This document shows, piece after piece, positions 20,277 through 33,059 of a stretch of 64,000 nucleotides of DNA (the first letter of the stretch is position 1; each line of letters opens with the position of its first letter). The DNA comes from Saturnia japonica (Eukaryota; Arthropoda; Insecta; Lepidoptera; Saturniidae): positions 7,874,001 to 7,938,000 of the forward strand of contig CM065312.1 of the NCBI GenBank assembly GCA_033032175.1. Reading direction: 5' to 3'. The position numbers and the translations under genes are program-made. The notes under the pieces are model-generated. The model searched no databases. It was not told the origin of the DNA and saw only the letters and a program-made list of their open reading frames with translations.

Positions 20277-23200
20277 GTAAATGCTCTTTAGTTTGTTCTG
20301 CGGATTTTTGTTACATCAATTTTAATACCTTTTCTAAGAAACACTTTAATTTAAATTCAGACACGTAACTAACATTTTTAACTTACTTTGGTACTAAAAA
20401 TATTCATTACAGTGAGATAGATATAGTTTACAGTGATTAAATTTTGAAAGAATTTGTTAGTAGTTAATATTATAATTATTTAAGGTGTCCTTTATTTAAA
20501 CATGAGTAGACCCACCGCAAGGCTGACTGACGGCTTTGTGAGTGAAGATACTGGATACAAGGAGTCCAGGACCGATCGTTGTTGCGATCTTTGGGAAAGG
20601 TCTATATCCAACTGCCAACAGTGGACGTTTTTCGGTTAAAATTATGATGGTGTTCATAATAGATTAAATCTGAATTATACAAAATTTAAAAACTGGTAAC
20701 AATTGTATTCGGATGCAATGCAATAAGTGGCGGAGTTATTTCATATATTTTCTGTTATTTACAATGTTCATGTTTACTTAAGGTCATTCGCAGGATAAAT
20801 TGTTCTTATGTTTCTTTCTTGATTTCTAGTTGATAATCTACCGAAATGCGCCTTGTCTGATAACGAGTGTATGAGGAATTTATACGAAACCGTGGTAAGA
20901 GACATTGGAAAGAATGGTATATCAGAGCTTGAAATACCGCCACTTGACCCAATAGAACTCAAAAATGTTACTGTTAATGTAATGGATTTAGCCTCAATAA
21001 CCATGGTGGAAGGTGTCGCAACAGGAATAAAGGACTGTGTATACGATAAGTTCGAGTAAGTATTTTTTTTTCAATTATACAACAAAGATGGCAAAAAAGC
21101 CTACGGCCCGCCTGATGGTAAGCGGTTATAGACGATTGCAATAATACTAGGGGCTCTAGCCAAGTTGCTTTTCTATAATCGTTAAAGCTAACGAAAACGG
21201 AAAAAATGTATGGACTTGACAATCTCATCGTTAAATCACGTGATCAAATATGTCAATTCCATACATTTTTTTCCTTTTTCGTTAGCGTTAACGTTAGTAG
21301 AAAAGCAACTTGGCTAGGGACCAGGTGTAGCGGCGGTTGCTATGACACGCTACCGATTTTAGTGGACAAAAATTAATGAAAACTTTACGACGCAAAATAA
21401 TTTAATTTCGAAAAATCAAGTAATCCGATAAGGACTGTGTCTGTCCGTCTGTCTGTTACGTTGTCTGTATGAATATAGGTATAGAGTTATATTGGACCTT
21501 GTGAAAGTACATAGGCTACTTTATGCCGCAAAAATAAACCTGGAAGGAATGAAAGATTATTTGAAGAACCCATCAAACTAATTTTGATGAATTTTAGTAT
21601 AGAGATATACTGGACCTTAGAGAAGAACGTAGGCTACCTTAAGTCGTGAAAATAAAAGTTTAAGGGGTGAAATAGGGTATTAAAATTTGTATGTAGAACG
21701 CATAAAACCAATTTTGATGAATTTTGGCATAGAGGTATATTGGACCCATCTATGATTTTCTTTTCGTTTGTTGCGTTCTGAAAATAATTGGTGTATATTC
21801 AATAATACGCAGATGAAGTTGTGAGTAACCGCTAGTGTTTTATAATTTATAAGAAATTTTCCAAAAATATTTTACAAAGAAAACACGGTTATTTCTTTTT
21901 CAGAATCAATATAACTGAAGGGAAAGGTTTACAAGAGAACACTTGCGATATCAAAATTAAAGGTCATTATAAAGTGTCAGCATCGAATCCACTTATAAAA
22001 AATATTTTCGGAGGAAATAATATTCATGGCGACGGAAATGGAAAAGTTGAACTCGGTAAAACTGTATATTTATTATATTCAAAATATATATTAGGTCTTT
22101 ACCTATGAAATTGCCGTTATATATGAAAAAATGTAAACGAATTTTTTTCATGTATTTTTTATTTGTATTAATCGAAGTAATCACCCATGCAATCAATGCA
22201 TCTTTGCCAGCGCAGTGGCAGTTTATTGATGCCCTTCTTAAAGAAATCAGCTGGACGGGAGCCAACAAATTCTTCAAAGGTATTTTGTACTGCCTCTCGG
22301 GTATTGAATTTTTTCCCCACCAAGGAGTTATCCAAATTCTGGAAAAAGTAGTAGTCTGTAGGCGCAAGGTCTGGTGAGTAGGGCGGATGACGGAGAACTT
22401 CCAACCCCAGTTCTTGTAACTTGGAGACCGTCTGCTGTGCAGTATGAGGTCGCGCGTTGTCGTGTAGGAGCAGCGGAGACGAGCGATTGACCAATGCTGG
22501 TTGGAGATGTGCCAGGTTCTCCATCATTGTGTTCAGTTCTTCACAGTACACATCTGCAGTAATGCTCACCCCGTTTGGTAAGAAGCTGTGATGAATCACA
22601 CCGGCGCTAGACCACCAAACAGTGATCATCACTTTTCTAGGGGTAAGTTTTCGTATAGGGCATTGTTTAGGTGCTGAACCAGGATCCAACCAACTTTCTG
22701 AGCGCTTGCGGTCATCAAACAGAATCTATTTTTCATCGCAGGTAACAATGCGGTTCAAAATGTTTTCATTTGTGTGTCTGTTGAGCAGTGCAAGGCACGT
22801 CTTGACGCGTACTTCGCGCTGGCGATCATTGAGTTCGTGGGGCACCCATTTGTCAAGCTTTTTTACCTTGTCAATTTGACGCAAATGGACCAATATTGTT
22901 TTGACGCTAACGTCGAAAGCTGCTGCTAATTCAGCCGTAGATTGTGTATCATCAGCTTCCACAATCGCCTTTAATTCGTCATTGTCGACCAAAGTCTTCG
23001 GACGACCGCGTGGTTCATTTTTCAGTTCGAAATTCCCAGAACGGAAGCGAGCAAACCAATAACAGGTGGTGCGTTGGTTTGTAGTGTTATCTCCGTAAAC
23101 GTCGTTGATGTTGCGTGCCGCTATTGCCGCGTTTCTGCCACGACGGTACTCATATTCCATAATTACTCGAATTTTTAACGTATCCATGATGACAAGAAAG

Positions 23201-26200
23201 ATTGAAATGCGATGAAAATGCAACACTAATCAATAAAAAAATGACTACTTTTGGAAAAAGAATACCATGTTTTAAAATAAAATTAATTTGAAATTAGAAT
23301 TCTTAGCCAAACAAAAATTATTTTGATTTGAAATGGTCAGTACTGCAGAACGGCAATTTCATAGGTAAAGACCTATTATTATATTTCAGAAGTGTACGTT
23401 AAAACCGTATAACAGCATATGTCGATTTACAACGCTACCTGAGAATACTTATTATAATAGAATTGAATAGGATTTTTAGTATCGCAGCTTATCATTATAT
23501 TGATGACAGTAATAGTACGAACTGCAACTATAGTCATCAACGGTTCCTTTATTAAATGGTAACACTAAAATACAAGAAAGTAGGAAAACATTAATTATAA
23601 AATACAACAAACAAAGAAGTAAGAAAAGATAATTATCAAAATAATTTACACTGTGAGTGTGTTTTTAGTTTTTGCTTGTAAGGGCTTTTCCAATAAGGAC
23701 GTAACAATTTAAAATTTTATTACGAACGCTTCCTTGTACACTTTTAATGACATGTGAACTTCAAAATGATCCTCCAGGTTAATCTTCTAAGGTTATATTG
23801 GAAGACTGTTTTTGACCAGAGTTGTATGAACTTGACTTCAGTGATATGAGGTTCCAACAAGATGATACTTACCATAAATGTAGTATTATATAGATGAGCA
23901 ATGGGTAGATTTGGGCGAGCCGAAAAACGAAATACCTTAGTGTGCGTGTGTGCTGCACTATGTACCTACTGACTCGGCCTTAATATATATCAATACACAT
24001 ATCGATCGGTGATTTCATATCACCTAGTTCAACAAACACGCCATTTTCATAATAAATATTACAAATTTATATGATACTAGAGATGCCCCGCGGCTCCACA
24101 CGCGTTTATTAAGCAATCATTATTTTCATCCCATAATTGTATTTTACTCTTATTTTAATGATTTATAAGCTTATCATATGTGAAATGACGTATACTTCTT
24201 GTGTACAAAACTTCATGAAAAACAGGTTTGAATGAATAAAAATATATTTTTTTACGATTTCTAGACTTCTTATAACCTGTCAATTATAGAATGAGAGTTA
24301 TACTTCATAAGTAGATAATTTTATCAGAAATGGTCGAGAATTAATTAGATATATATATTTTAAGATTAAAAAAATGTATTAATAACAATTATTATTGTCC
24401 ATCATTTATGGAATGACTTATACTTCCCGCGTACAAAATTTCATCAAAATCAGAATATTTTTTAAAACTTCCATGTGTATTATTAAAATTATTGTATCCT
24501 ATTAATTGAAGAATGACATAAATTTTTCGTGTACGAAATTTCACAAAAATCGGTCTAGCCATTTTTGAGTTAAATCTGGACATACAAACAAACAAACACA
24601 AACCGACGTGGCATGCATTTTTAAGGACATATTCGTAATAAGTTTCCTTTATGTAAGATGTCTATCAGAGTATTTGGAAAAAAGTTAGATGGATAATAAT
24701 AAGTACAGATTTGGAAAAAAACTATCTAAAAATAGTAGTAGGATAAAAATTTAAAATACAAAAAAATTCAAAACTCAAGTACATACTTTAATTAAATCAA
24801 TTAAATCTTAAAGTGTATATTAATTTGTTTTATTTTCTAGTATTCATATTTCATATGCCTACATTATTAATCTTTTTGTTTTGTTCTATTAAATGATTTT
24901 TTTTCCAAATTCCTCGATAGATATCCTATAAAAAGGATACTCATGTATACTCAGGAAATCACGTATTCGTAAAAATAAAATAATAAAATGCCTAAATGTA
25001 TGGCACCATTTCACTCAAAACGGCTTGACAGATTTTTATACAATTTTGTACGCAGGAAGCTTATGTCATTGGTCAATTGATAGGCTCTATGAATTTTTAA
25101 TAATAGTTTTAGAAATAATGAAATATGAGTAAAAATAATAATTAAGATATGAAAAAAATATTGCTTAATAAACGCCTGAGGAGCTACCGATATTGCTAGT
25201 TTTAATGAAATCTATTCTTTTGAGCGATGCCCATTTGGATGAATGTGTAATAATGCAAAAAGTTTATTCTATACTACAATAAATTTTATTAATTATAAAA
25301 TAACAAACTGGCATGAATAATGTAGGTACAGAACCAGAACGCAGCTTCAATCTTTTTACATATATAAGAGAAAAAAAATCTTTTTCAAAATGCTTGCTGC
25401 AAATCTTTGAATATTTTTTGGGAACTAATTTTCCTTTGTTTATCGTTGTAGCACATAAATATTTTAAGTAAATCAAAAAAATGACAAAGTTTAAAAATTA
25501 TTTTGTAGGAACACGCACAAACTCATTTCGATAGACTGTTATCGACATATTATGTCAATCTCTTTTTGAAATTTAGAATATATCAAATATTCACGTAATT
25601 GCTAAAAAAATTATTTTGGACTCGTAAATTTTCGGAGAATTAATATGAATAAATATGATATTTTCTCAATTCATTTATGAAAAGAACTTTTATGAACCTT
25701 CTAAAACAAGTGAGTAAAACATTTCAAGGGGCCTTACATGTCAATTAAATGTTTTGTCGATTTTCACTGTAGATGAGTTATAAAAAGGCACTGCATTGAT
25801 AACCATAGCTTTAATACGTTTACTAAATACTAAATTATTTTGTAAAACCTTTTATTTTACGAAAATAAGCGACTGAAATAGATCCTCATGGTGTCTTAAA
25901 TTTTAAAAACTAGTGATGTGTCCCTATCTCGCTATGACATATGCCTTACTATGCCTATACAATGCTCTTTCTCTGTCGCACAGCCAATATAAATATATAT
26001 ACATATATCTATGATACCACATTCCACACAGCTACTCAAACAATTGATCTCTTGACGGAGAAGTTCGGTAACCGTGTAATCTCTAAAAACGATCCAAACG
26101 AATTGCCACCACTCTTTTGCGATTTAATATTCTTTTTATGGGATTACGTTAAATCGTTGGTTTATGCCAACAAGCCAATAATGTTAGATGAGCTCAGGGA

Positions 26201-27705
26201 TAATATCCACAGCGAAATTGCAATCTTGCCGACCTACATGTGTGAAAGAGTGCTGAAAAATAGGCTCCAAAGAATCTATCGTTACAAACATGCTCGCGGT
26301 GGTCATATTAAGTGAACACGATCGAATTCTATAGTTAAATGTACATGTGTGTACCTACTACATTTGGAGTAAATTTAATTTATTATATGTTTTATTTGAA
26401 TACACAATTGTTATTTCCATATTGGGAACCCCTTTATAAAATTGTATAATGTTGTCTTTGTGAATATAATTTAATTGTTTGTTTTAGTTTATTTTAGGGC
26501 CGATTTTTCATTCAAGAGATAATTTTATTTGAGGAATAATTTTTAAATGTTGACATGTCTTTATTATATTATTAATCTTCAAAACGTAATATTATTATAG
26601 TGAAACATGTGAATGGGTAATTCATGAGTTACTAAATATAACAACTTAAGTACCGGTTCCGTTGGAGTAATTTATTATCAAAAATAAAAGCTTTCTAAGT
26701 AGTTTAGTGATCACAATAAAACCATATGGAAATCATAAGAAAATAATGATAATTCTTTTTTATAGAAAAATTGCATTTAAAATTCGAATTTCCTTTCTTT
26801 GTGCAACTTCGTGACGACGGTGAGATTTACATGAAGTGTATTTATGACAACATTAAATATGACTATGACATATTGGGAAAAGCAACATTTTACGCAGATA
26901 ACCTTTACCTAGGTGACCAGGAAATAAGTAAGTATACTGTAATGTACTTTCTTCCTGCAACTTATTTTCACAAGTCTCCCTAGCATCGCTTACTTCCTGA
27001 TGAAACTGAGAAAATGGACAACGATTATCCACTAAAAAAGATCACGATGCAATGTCCCTGTCTTTTCTTATGCAAAAATATTTTCAAGGAATATTCATTC
27101 CTCTGATAATGAAATAAAAAGAAAAATAGGTAAAGGTTTTTTGATTGAAATTAACTCAACTTTACACGTTATTTTACACTTAGAGTGTCCTTACCTACAA
27201 TACACCCATACTACTTTTTGAAATAAGGATATTGTAACAGTTCTACACTTTATAGTTATTTATAAAACAAGATAGCAAAACGTGGATGTCATTGTCATGT
27301 GGTTGAAAAGTTAAATTGTGATTAAGTACATCTTTAAATAAAAATATAACATTTACATTAATCTTGCGACTTTCACGTAGAAACTGTATGTTGACGTGAA
27401 ATAATATTTTATATTTATTATAAGTCGACCTCTGCTTCCAAGTAAAGAAACAGACTGAGACCATACTATGGAAAAAAATTGAAACTACTTAATATTGTCC
27501 TAAAATGAATTCTTCTAATATTACAGGCAAAGTTGTTACTACATTCTTGAATGAAAACTGGAGGTTCGTAATGGGCTCCTTTGGTAAAGCTTTTATCGAT
27601 AAAGCAATGAAGTTCTATTTCAAATATGCCGGTAATTTCTTCGACGCTGTTCCAGCCAAACATTATATATCTGATGACCTCACACCTTACGCTAGAAAAC
27701 AATAA
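20213..27705 (+). CDS. Takeout/JHBP-family gene A, complete, 260 aa
   Basis: A secreted carrier protein; family members bind juvenile hormone or other lipophilic ligands in haemolymph or sensory organs. Exons: 20213-20276, 20830-21055, 21904-22055, 26766-26927, 27527-27705 (stop TAA). The joined frame is open and 260 codons long, the usual family size. Domains: signal peptide to about residue 21; C-X6-C pair Cys28/Cys35 (the family's first disulfide); IKDC Cys91 and TCDI Cys111, a likely second pair; a GHYKVSASNPL strand; and a C-terminal LNENWR motif at the start of the last exon. Intron phases are 1, 2, 1, 1. Intron 3 (4.7 kb) holds a mariner and other debris, but splice sites are intact (donors GTAAAT, GTAAGT, GTAAAA, GTAAGT). 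Closest relative in the window is gene B. The ligand is unknown. Confidence 0.88.
20505..20640 (+). repeat. RTE-type LINE tail fragment in intron 1
   Basis: GAAGATACTGGATACAAGGA to AACAGTGGACG resembles the end of an RTE-like LINE polyprotein (SRTDRCCDLWERS then QQWT). It is short and non-coding now. Confidence 0.4.
20830..21055 (+). CDS. Gene A exon 2
   Basis: 226 nt, the same length as exon 2 of gene B. Begins after TTTCTAG and ends before GTAAGT. Carries KCALSDNEC (C-X6-C), PPLDPIEL and GIKDCV. Confidence 0.9.
21090..21840. repeat. Intron 2 repeats
   Basis: 21096-21130 is a head of the CCTGATGGTAAGCGGTTA foldback family. 21160-21310 contains an inverted pair (CAAGTTGCTTTTCTA at 21161 against TAGAAAAGCAACTTG at 21298) that could fold. 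21420-21838 belongs to the GGACCTTG/AAGAACGTAGGCTACCTT family also found at 47950-48478, and ends near CAATAATACGCAGATGAAGT. Confidence 0.5.
21904..22055 (+). CDS. Gene A exon 3
   Basis: 152 nt, the same length as gene B exon 3. It follows TTTTTCAG and completes Glu97; it reads INITEGKGL, TCDIKIKGHYK and GDGNGKVEL, and ends one base into Glu148 before GTAAAA. Confidence 0.9.
22094..23373 (-). mobile_element. mariner element, nearly intact, in gene A intron 3
   Basis: 1280 bp flanked by TA on both sides (22092-22093 and 23374-23375). Inverted terminal repeats of about 25 bp begin GGTCTTTACCTATGAAATTG. It contains one transposase frame with a single in-frame stop. The insertion is antisense to gene A and leaves splice sites untouched. 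Confidence 0.92.
22168..23226 (-). pseudogene. mariner transposase with one nonsense codon
   Basis: A DD34D cut-and-paste transposase. The frame runs from about 23226 (the likelier start is the internal Met before DTLKIRVI, about 23187) to 22168 and is open except for a TAG at 22728-22726. This lies where mariners have the Trp of the TCDEKW motif, so a single TGG to TAG change would explain it. Visible parts: N-terminal helix-turn-helix with YRRGRNAA, a second DNA-binding helix near STAELAAAFDVSVKT, the WVPHEL linker motif, TCDEK (first Asp), HDNARPHTA (second Asp) and YSPDLAPTDY (third Asp). Length, about 340 residues, is that of an intact mariner transposase. Other copies in this genome could still be active. 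Confidence 0.9.
24075..24700 (+). repeat. ACTAGAGATGCCCCGCGGC-headed dispersed repeat, intron 3
   Basis: Starts at about 24075 and contains repeated AAAATCGGT-like and ACAAAATTTCATCAAAATCA-like segments (24180, 24430, 24530), ending near CTATCAGAGTATTTGGAAAA. It belongs to the family at 12099. Confidence 0.5.
24700..25990. other. AT-rich part of gene A intron 3
   Basis: No exon or element end recognised. A repeat-like TCGATAGATATCCTATAAAAAG lies near 24915. Confidence 0.35.
25990..26315 (+). pseudogene. Tc1/mariner-type transposase C-terminal remnant
   Basis: The last 105 or so codons read FHTATQTIDLL, then FFLWDYVKSLVY, LRDNIHSEI and MCERVLKNRLQRIYRYKHAR, the order of the C-terminal catalytic part of insect mariner-like transposases (HTA after the second Asp, and the FFLWGY-like block). 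Upstream domains are absent, so this is a fragment in gene A intron 3, in the same orientation as the gene. Confidence 0.65.
26766..26927 (+). CDS. Gene A exon 4
   Basis: 162 nt, 6 nt longer than gene B exon 4. Follows TTTTATAG and ends before GTAAGT. Reads KFEFPFFVQLRDDGEIYMKC and ILGKATFYADN; gene B has DVLGKVQFYAD at the same place. Confidence 0.9.
27527..27705 (+). CDS. Gene A exon 5 with stop
   Basis: Follows ATATTACAG. Reads TFLNENWRFVMGSFGKAF and ends DDLTPYARKQ, stop at 27703-27705. LNENW is the family C-terminal motif, shared with gene B exon 5. Confidence 0.9.
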
Positions 27706-27775
27706 TATTTTTTTATATTTATGACACGTATTATGTTATTTTTCAATATATAACTGTTAGTTGTTTCTAAAAACA

Positions 27776-27798
27776 AATAAAATATCAAAACCAATAAA
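27776..27798 (+). terminator. Gene A polyadenylation signals
   Basis: Two AATAAA hexamers at 27776-27781 and 27793-27798, 71 and 88 bases after the stop codon. Confidence 0.6.
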
Positions 27799-27799
27799 C

Positions 27800-28850
27800 T
27801 TTCTATTTACTATCGGAATTTATCAAAATATTATTACGCAGTTTCAACACAGCAAACTGTAAAGAGCAGTCCAATATCAGTGGTTACCTCTGAGAAAAGT
27901 AGTATCAACATTAACCGTCATAAAAACAGCCCATAAATAAATCCTTTTGCAAAAAAAAAAAAATCGGGCGCTTTAGATTTTTTTCTCTACTTCAATGCAT
28001 ATTACAACAAAGAGGTTTTATTAATTTGACGATGTGTTGGCATGTTATTTGAAGCAACTTGACATGAGTCCTTAGTTTGCAACTTTAATTCACTAATAGC
28101 GCGAATTTCTGAAACTGTTTTTTGCTGATTTCTAAAATTTTAATTTTTTTTGTATCAGTAATCAGTAGAAGTAGAAATATTATGCTAGATATCTTAAACT
28201 TTTAAACGAATGCTAACATGTCTTACAATTATAATTATCTATCTGTATCTAAAAGTTAACATGATTATTATTATTGATGTGTACAGAAATGAGTAGAAAT
28301 AAGCTAAATTACAACGCCTGACAAAATATTACATCGCAGCTTTTTAAATCTTAATTTCATGCCATTGCTTGAAAAATAACGTGAGGTAAAATTTCAGGAG
28401 TACTGTACAATATATTTAAATCCATAAGACTTTTCACAATCCAGTTTGGGAAGGGCGATTTACCTATGAGGACAGATGAGTAAATGAGTACGCTTTTTTA
28501 TTGTTATAGTTGTGATCCATATATAAATCGCATATACACCAATATCTTATTTACATGTCTTATAGTTGTTAGTCCCATGTAGTTTAGTATGGTTATTTAT
28601 TGGGTATAATTTAGTGTCTTTATTACCAGGGGTGGATCGTGAAATTGTGAAGCCGTGGGAGGACTAACACTACCTGGGGCCCTACTTAATTAATCAAACT
28701 AATTACCATTTTGTTAAAACATGATACAGTAAATACGGTATAGGAAAAAAATTAGGACAATATTCTTATAAACCTATAAGCTACGAACGATACTGTTAAT
28801 ATTAAAAAACTACTTCCTAAAGAGCATTCAATTATAGAAGATCTACATTT
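27800..28850. other. Intergenic DNA, nothing recognised
   Basis: AT-rich sequence without a convincing frame. A GC-richer patch at 28625-28680 may be an old repeat. Confidence 0.35.
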
Positions 28851-28856
28851 AGTCCA

Positions 28857-29420
28857 ATGTTAAGGCTGAATCTCCAAAATCGGCGGCCCTCCTTTTCTCA
28901 TTTTTTGTATGCAGATGATTTGTCCTTGGCTACGAACACATTTAATTTTGAGCAAGCGGAAGAATATCTCACTCGGGCTATAGAAGACCTAGGTATTTAC
29001 TATGACGTAAATGCCTTGAAGCCAAATCCCTCGAAGACCAAGTTATTTGTAATCTATTTAAGAAATACAGAATCGACTTAAAATTACGTAATAAGGAGAT
29101 AGCATACTGCACATATAGTGTTTATCTCGGAGTTACCCTCGAGAGAAGTTTCAAGAGTCATTGTCAGTACCCGGAGTAACCTCCATCACAGGCTCACCTC
29201 TACATCTTGAAGAGCCAGTCCAGTAGTCCATCGAACTGAAGGTAGCTCTCTCTCTCACTGCTTTTCGGCTGGCAAGTACGCATGATCTGTGTTGCACCGT
29301 TTTAATCATGATAGTAAACGAGACTAGAACAATTACGGGGTGCCTAAAGACAAATCCACTGTACAAGCTCTATCATTTAGCAGGGTAGAGGAGCTACTTA
29401 TTGGGCATTTATAAGAAGTA
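28857..29420 (+). pseudogene. LINE reverse transcriptase fragment
   Basis: Reads FLYADDLSLA (catalytic YADD), then NALKPNPSKTKLF and, after frame changes, VYLGVTLERSF. These are RT blocks 5 to 7 of a non-LTR element. The rest of the element is missing. Confidence 0.7.
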
Positions 29421-29571
29421 GATCTTATTGCTAGGTAATGTAAGAATGTCAATGTCTTGTCGATGTCTAATTCATAGTAAAATATATAGTGGTGTTATAG
29501 AAAAAATGGCATCTGTGTGTTCTGTTTATTTAAAATCCCAACAGCACGCTTCCACTGCGCACGTCTCCAAT

Positions 29572-30213
29572 ATGGAAAAATCACTACTAATATTAAAAGA
29601 AGGTGATTCGTTCTCGAACTGGAAATTTCGACTAAAATTTTACTTGAAGAAAATGAAGTTGACCATAGTATAAATAAATAGATTATATCAGAAAGATAAA
29701 AACGAAAACTTCATAAAGAATGAAAACAAAGCAAAGTGCCTTATAGTACAGTGCCTCAGTGATAAATATATAGAAATAATATAAAATTCTGATACAGTAC
29801 TAGGAATGATAAAATCGTTAGAAGAGCTCTTTGAATGAAAAAGCGTATTTAAAATATTACATCTAAGAAGAAAACTTATATCATTAAAATTTACATTCGG
29901 AGCAAAATTACAAGATTTCTTTATGACATTTGATAACTTGATAAGTGAATTGATTGGAATAGGAAGTACAATAGAAGAAAAAGACAAGGTATGTTATTTG
30001 CTAACGACAATGCCACTTGAGTATGAAGCAGTTATAACATCTATTGAAACGATGTCCACCGATAGCAAGATAAGTATTGAATTCATTGAGGCAAGGTTGT
30101 TGGATGGTGGAATAAAGTTTGGAAATAAAGACTCAATAGAAGAACAAGCATTCTCATGTTATACATGTGGCAAAAGAGGTCACAAATCATATGACTGTAA
30201 CAAAAATGCATGA
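29572..30213 (+). pseudogene. Copia gag with CCHC zinc knuckle, broken
   Basis: Starts MEKSLLILKEGDSFSNWKFR, the usual Copia gag opening that ends with a W. After several stops (29672, about 29780-29840) it resumes around LRRKLISLKF and DNLISELIGIG, LLTTMPLEYEAVITSIET, and finishes with CYTCGKRGHKSYDC, a perfect C-X2-C-X4-H-X4-C nucleic-acid-binding knuckle. Confidence 0.75.
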
Positions 30214-30948
30214 AGACAGGGAGGCGAACAATATCTGCAAGATAAGGATATATTTGGAGGAGGACCAGGTAATACAAGAGGACGAAGATAGTCTCTGTAT
30301 AGAAGGCCTATGATAAGAGGACGAAGTAGAAGTGTGCAATGGATGATGAAATAGACTTTTGGAAAAAAAAAGAAGAGGAGGAACATAATATTGGTAAAAT
30401 AAAGTCAGTAGTTCTAATTCAATTAAGTTTATAATAGACTCGGGAGCCACCTAACACCTTATAAAAGATTGTTATAAATATCTTATGGTTGATATTATTG
30501 AGACTGTATAAATTAAAATCTATGTAGCGAATGGTGAATATTTAACAAATATGGAAAGATGTAAAATATGTGTTACTTAGCAAAATTAATTAATTACTAT
30601 TAATTGCTTAATTATACAAAATCTTTCATACAATTTACTATCAGTTAGGCAGTTATTATCAAAAGGCTTACAAATAGAATTTCATGGAAATTTTGTGTCA
30701 ATTTCCTGAGGACAGGGTCAGTTACAGTAACGTTTATATGTTATAGATTTAAATATAGATACAAACAAATGTATGCTGAGTGGAGAGAAAGACAGAGGAC
30801 AGAGACACTTCTTTGTAGCACAGACGGCTAGGCCATTTGAATAGAAAAGGAATAAGAATTTTAGGGCTACCAGTTTCAAATGAAAAATGTGATAGCTGCA
30901 CTGAAAGGTTAAGAGTACAAGAAGAGTTTTTCAGGAGACAGGAAAATT

Positions 30949-31467
30949 TTGAAAACAGATTGGGGTGATTTGATACATTTCGATGTATGTGGACTTATTG
31001 GACCCACAAACATTAATGGAGAAAAATATTTTGAAGTCATAGTAGATGATTATTCTCATTTTGTTACAGTTAAATTATTGAAGTTTAAAAATGAAGCAGA
31101 AGATAATTTAATAGATTATATAAAACATGTTAAGACACAGTTTTATTATAAAACTAAGAAAGTGAGACAGGATAATGGAGGTGATTTTACATTAAACTAT
31201 TTTAAAAATTACTGTAGACAAAAGGGTATAGAACTACATTATACAAAACCTCACACACCAATGCAAAATGAAACCAGTGAAAGGATGAATAGAACATTAT
31301 TAAACAGAACTAGGACCAAATTGGCAGAGGCAAAATATCCTAGGCAATTATGGGGCGAAGCTGTATGTTCTTCAGTTTATGAACTAAACAGATGTCCAAT
31401 TAGAGTATTGCACTATAAAACGCCAGCTATATGGATTGGCTCAGATCAAATAAACTTTATAGATTGA
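30949..31467 (+). pseudogene. Copia integrase core fragment
   Basis: 172 open codons. LIHFDVCGLIGP carries the first catalytic Asp; VDDYSHFVTVKLLK follows; RQDNGGDFTLNYF carries the second Asp (RxDNGxEF in intact elements, here DF); then TPMQNETSERMNRTLLNRTR carries the catalytic Glu and AKYPRQLWGEAV. A zinc-binding HHCC-like region lies upstream, damaged (about 30830-30920). Confidence 0.8.
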
Positions 31468-33059
31468 GAGATTTTGGATCAAAAGCATGGGAAGTGACTT
31501 TACAAAAATCTATTAAATTATATGCAAGAGCAAAACCTACAATTATGGTTGGTTATACAATGTCTTGATACAGGCTGTGGGATCTTGAAAATAATAAAAT
31601 TGTTTTTTTACAGACGTCATATTTGATGAAAGGAAAACTAAACTCGTGAATAAGGAAAATGTGGTAAAAGGACAAAATTTGTCCTTGATATAAACCTAAA
31701 AGTTTTAAGGATTATGAGCTATATATACAACATATTGCTGTTGCTATAGAACAAAAGTAGTTCCCAAGAGAAGCCAGCATAATGAAACTGTTATAATTTC
31801 CTGTCATCATACCCATATCCTTGCTGGAGTACACAGATAGGATCGGCTAGCAATTTTTCTAATCCTTACAAATAAGGCTCTTTGTCTAGAAACCAGCATA
31901 CTGCTTAATGGATCCTAACACAGTGAGCCAGCTCTAAATAATATTTGTCAGAGAATCGTGTCTATGGGATTATTTAAAAGAAGAAAACATGTGTCATAGC
32001 AATGGGATAATAATTTACTGAGGTACTCAAAAATACGTGGAAAATAAAATATTTGAAAAAAATGTAGAGACGCCGCGCGCTAGCAACAGTAATCGTGCTC
32101 TGGGGCCCACAAACTTTATAAACAGACATCGAAGGGCTTGAAGGATGATTTTTGCTGGAGCCGCACCGCAATGTGAATATCGTTAATATTGGATGAAGAT
32201 TGTTCGAGGCAACCCACTAAGTCGAAACCCGGTGAGAAGATCATTCTGGCTGGAGCTTGTCAGATTATGGGGATGATCAAGATTTGTTACTAGGTCACTT
32301 ACGGACAGCCATAACATTAGACATGCGAGACCTGGGGTGGCTATTTAGGGGAGGTTGGAGGCCACTGGGTGCAACCCCAAATAAACAGACATAAATCATT
32401 CTTACATGGGTTGTCGAACCGTGCACATTCAGTGCTTGCACTTAGCCCACAAGATTTGTAATTCCGTAATGAAAATATCAAGGAAAATCCTGGAGTCTCC
32501 GAGAGTCTACCTGAAGTCTCTCTCTTCGAGATATTAAATAGTAATTCTATCCCTTGGAAATAAGAAACCCAATCAAAAGAATATTGGAAAAATGACCATT
32601 AATTAAATTTTAATATCCTTGTCTTACTTGTCTTAAACTTCCTATCAGTTTGTATGTTACTAGGTTGTGATAAAACATACTGTAAAATTTTTTAAAGGCT
32701 TCAATGGTTTTATTCATAGTGGAAGTCACAAAACAAACTTTGAAAACATTTTTATTGTTTACATTTCAAAAAATATATTGAAGGTACCTACTAGAGAGAG
32801 CAATCATTGCAAAATGTCCAAATGTTAATATTATCAATACATATTTAATTAGATTATGTCCACAATATAATTTCAAGAATATGTTCACCTTTTAATGTCT
32901 TAATTAAAAAGAATAACTTGTAAAAGGAAGTCAAAATGTACATGTTTTTCATTTTGAGTAGTAACTTAAAGTATTAATGAAATAATCAAATAATTATACA
33001 GATATATACAGCTTTGTCAGCTAGGTCATGATCAGGTCATGATTTTTGTTTGTATTTCA

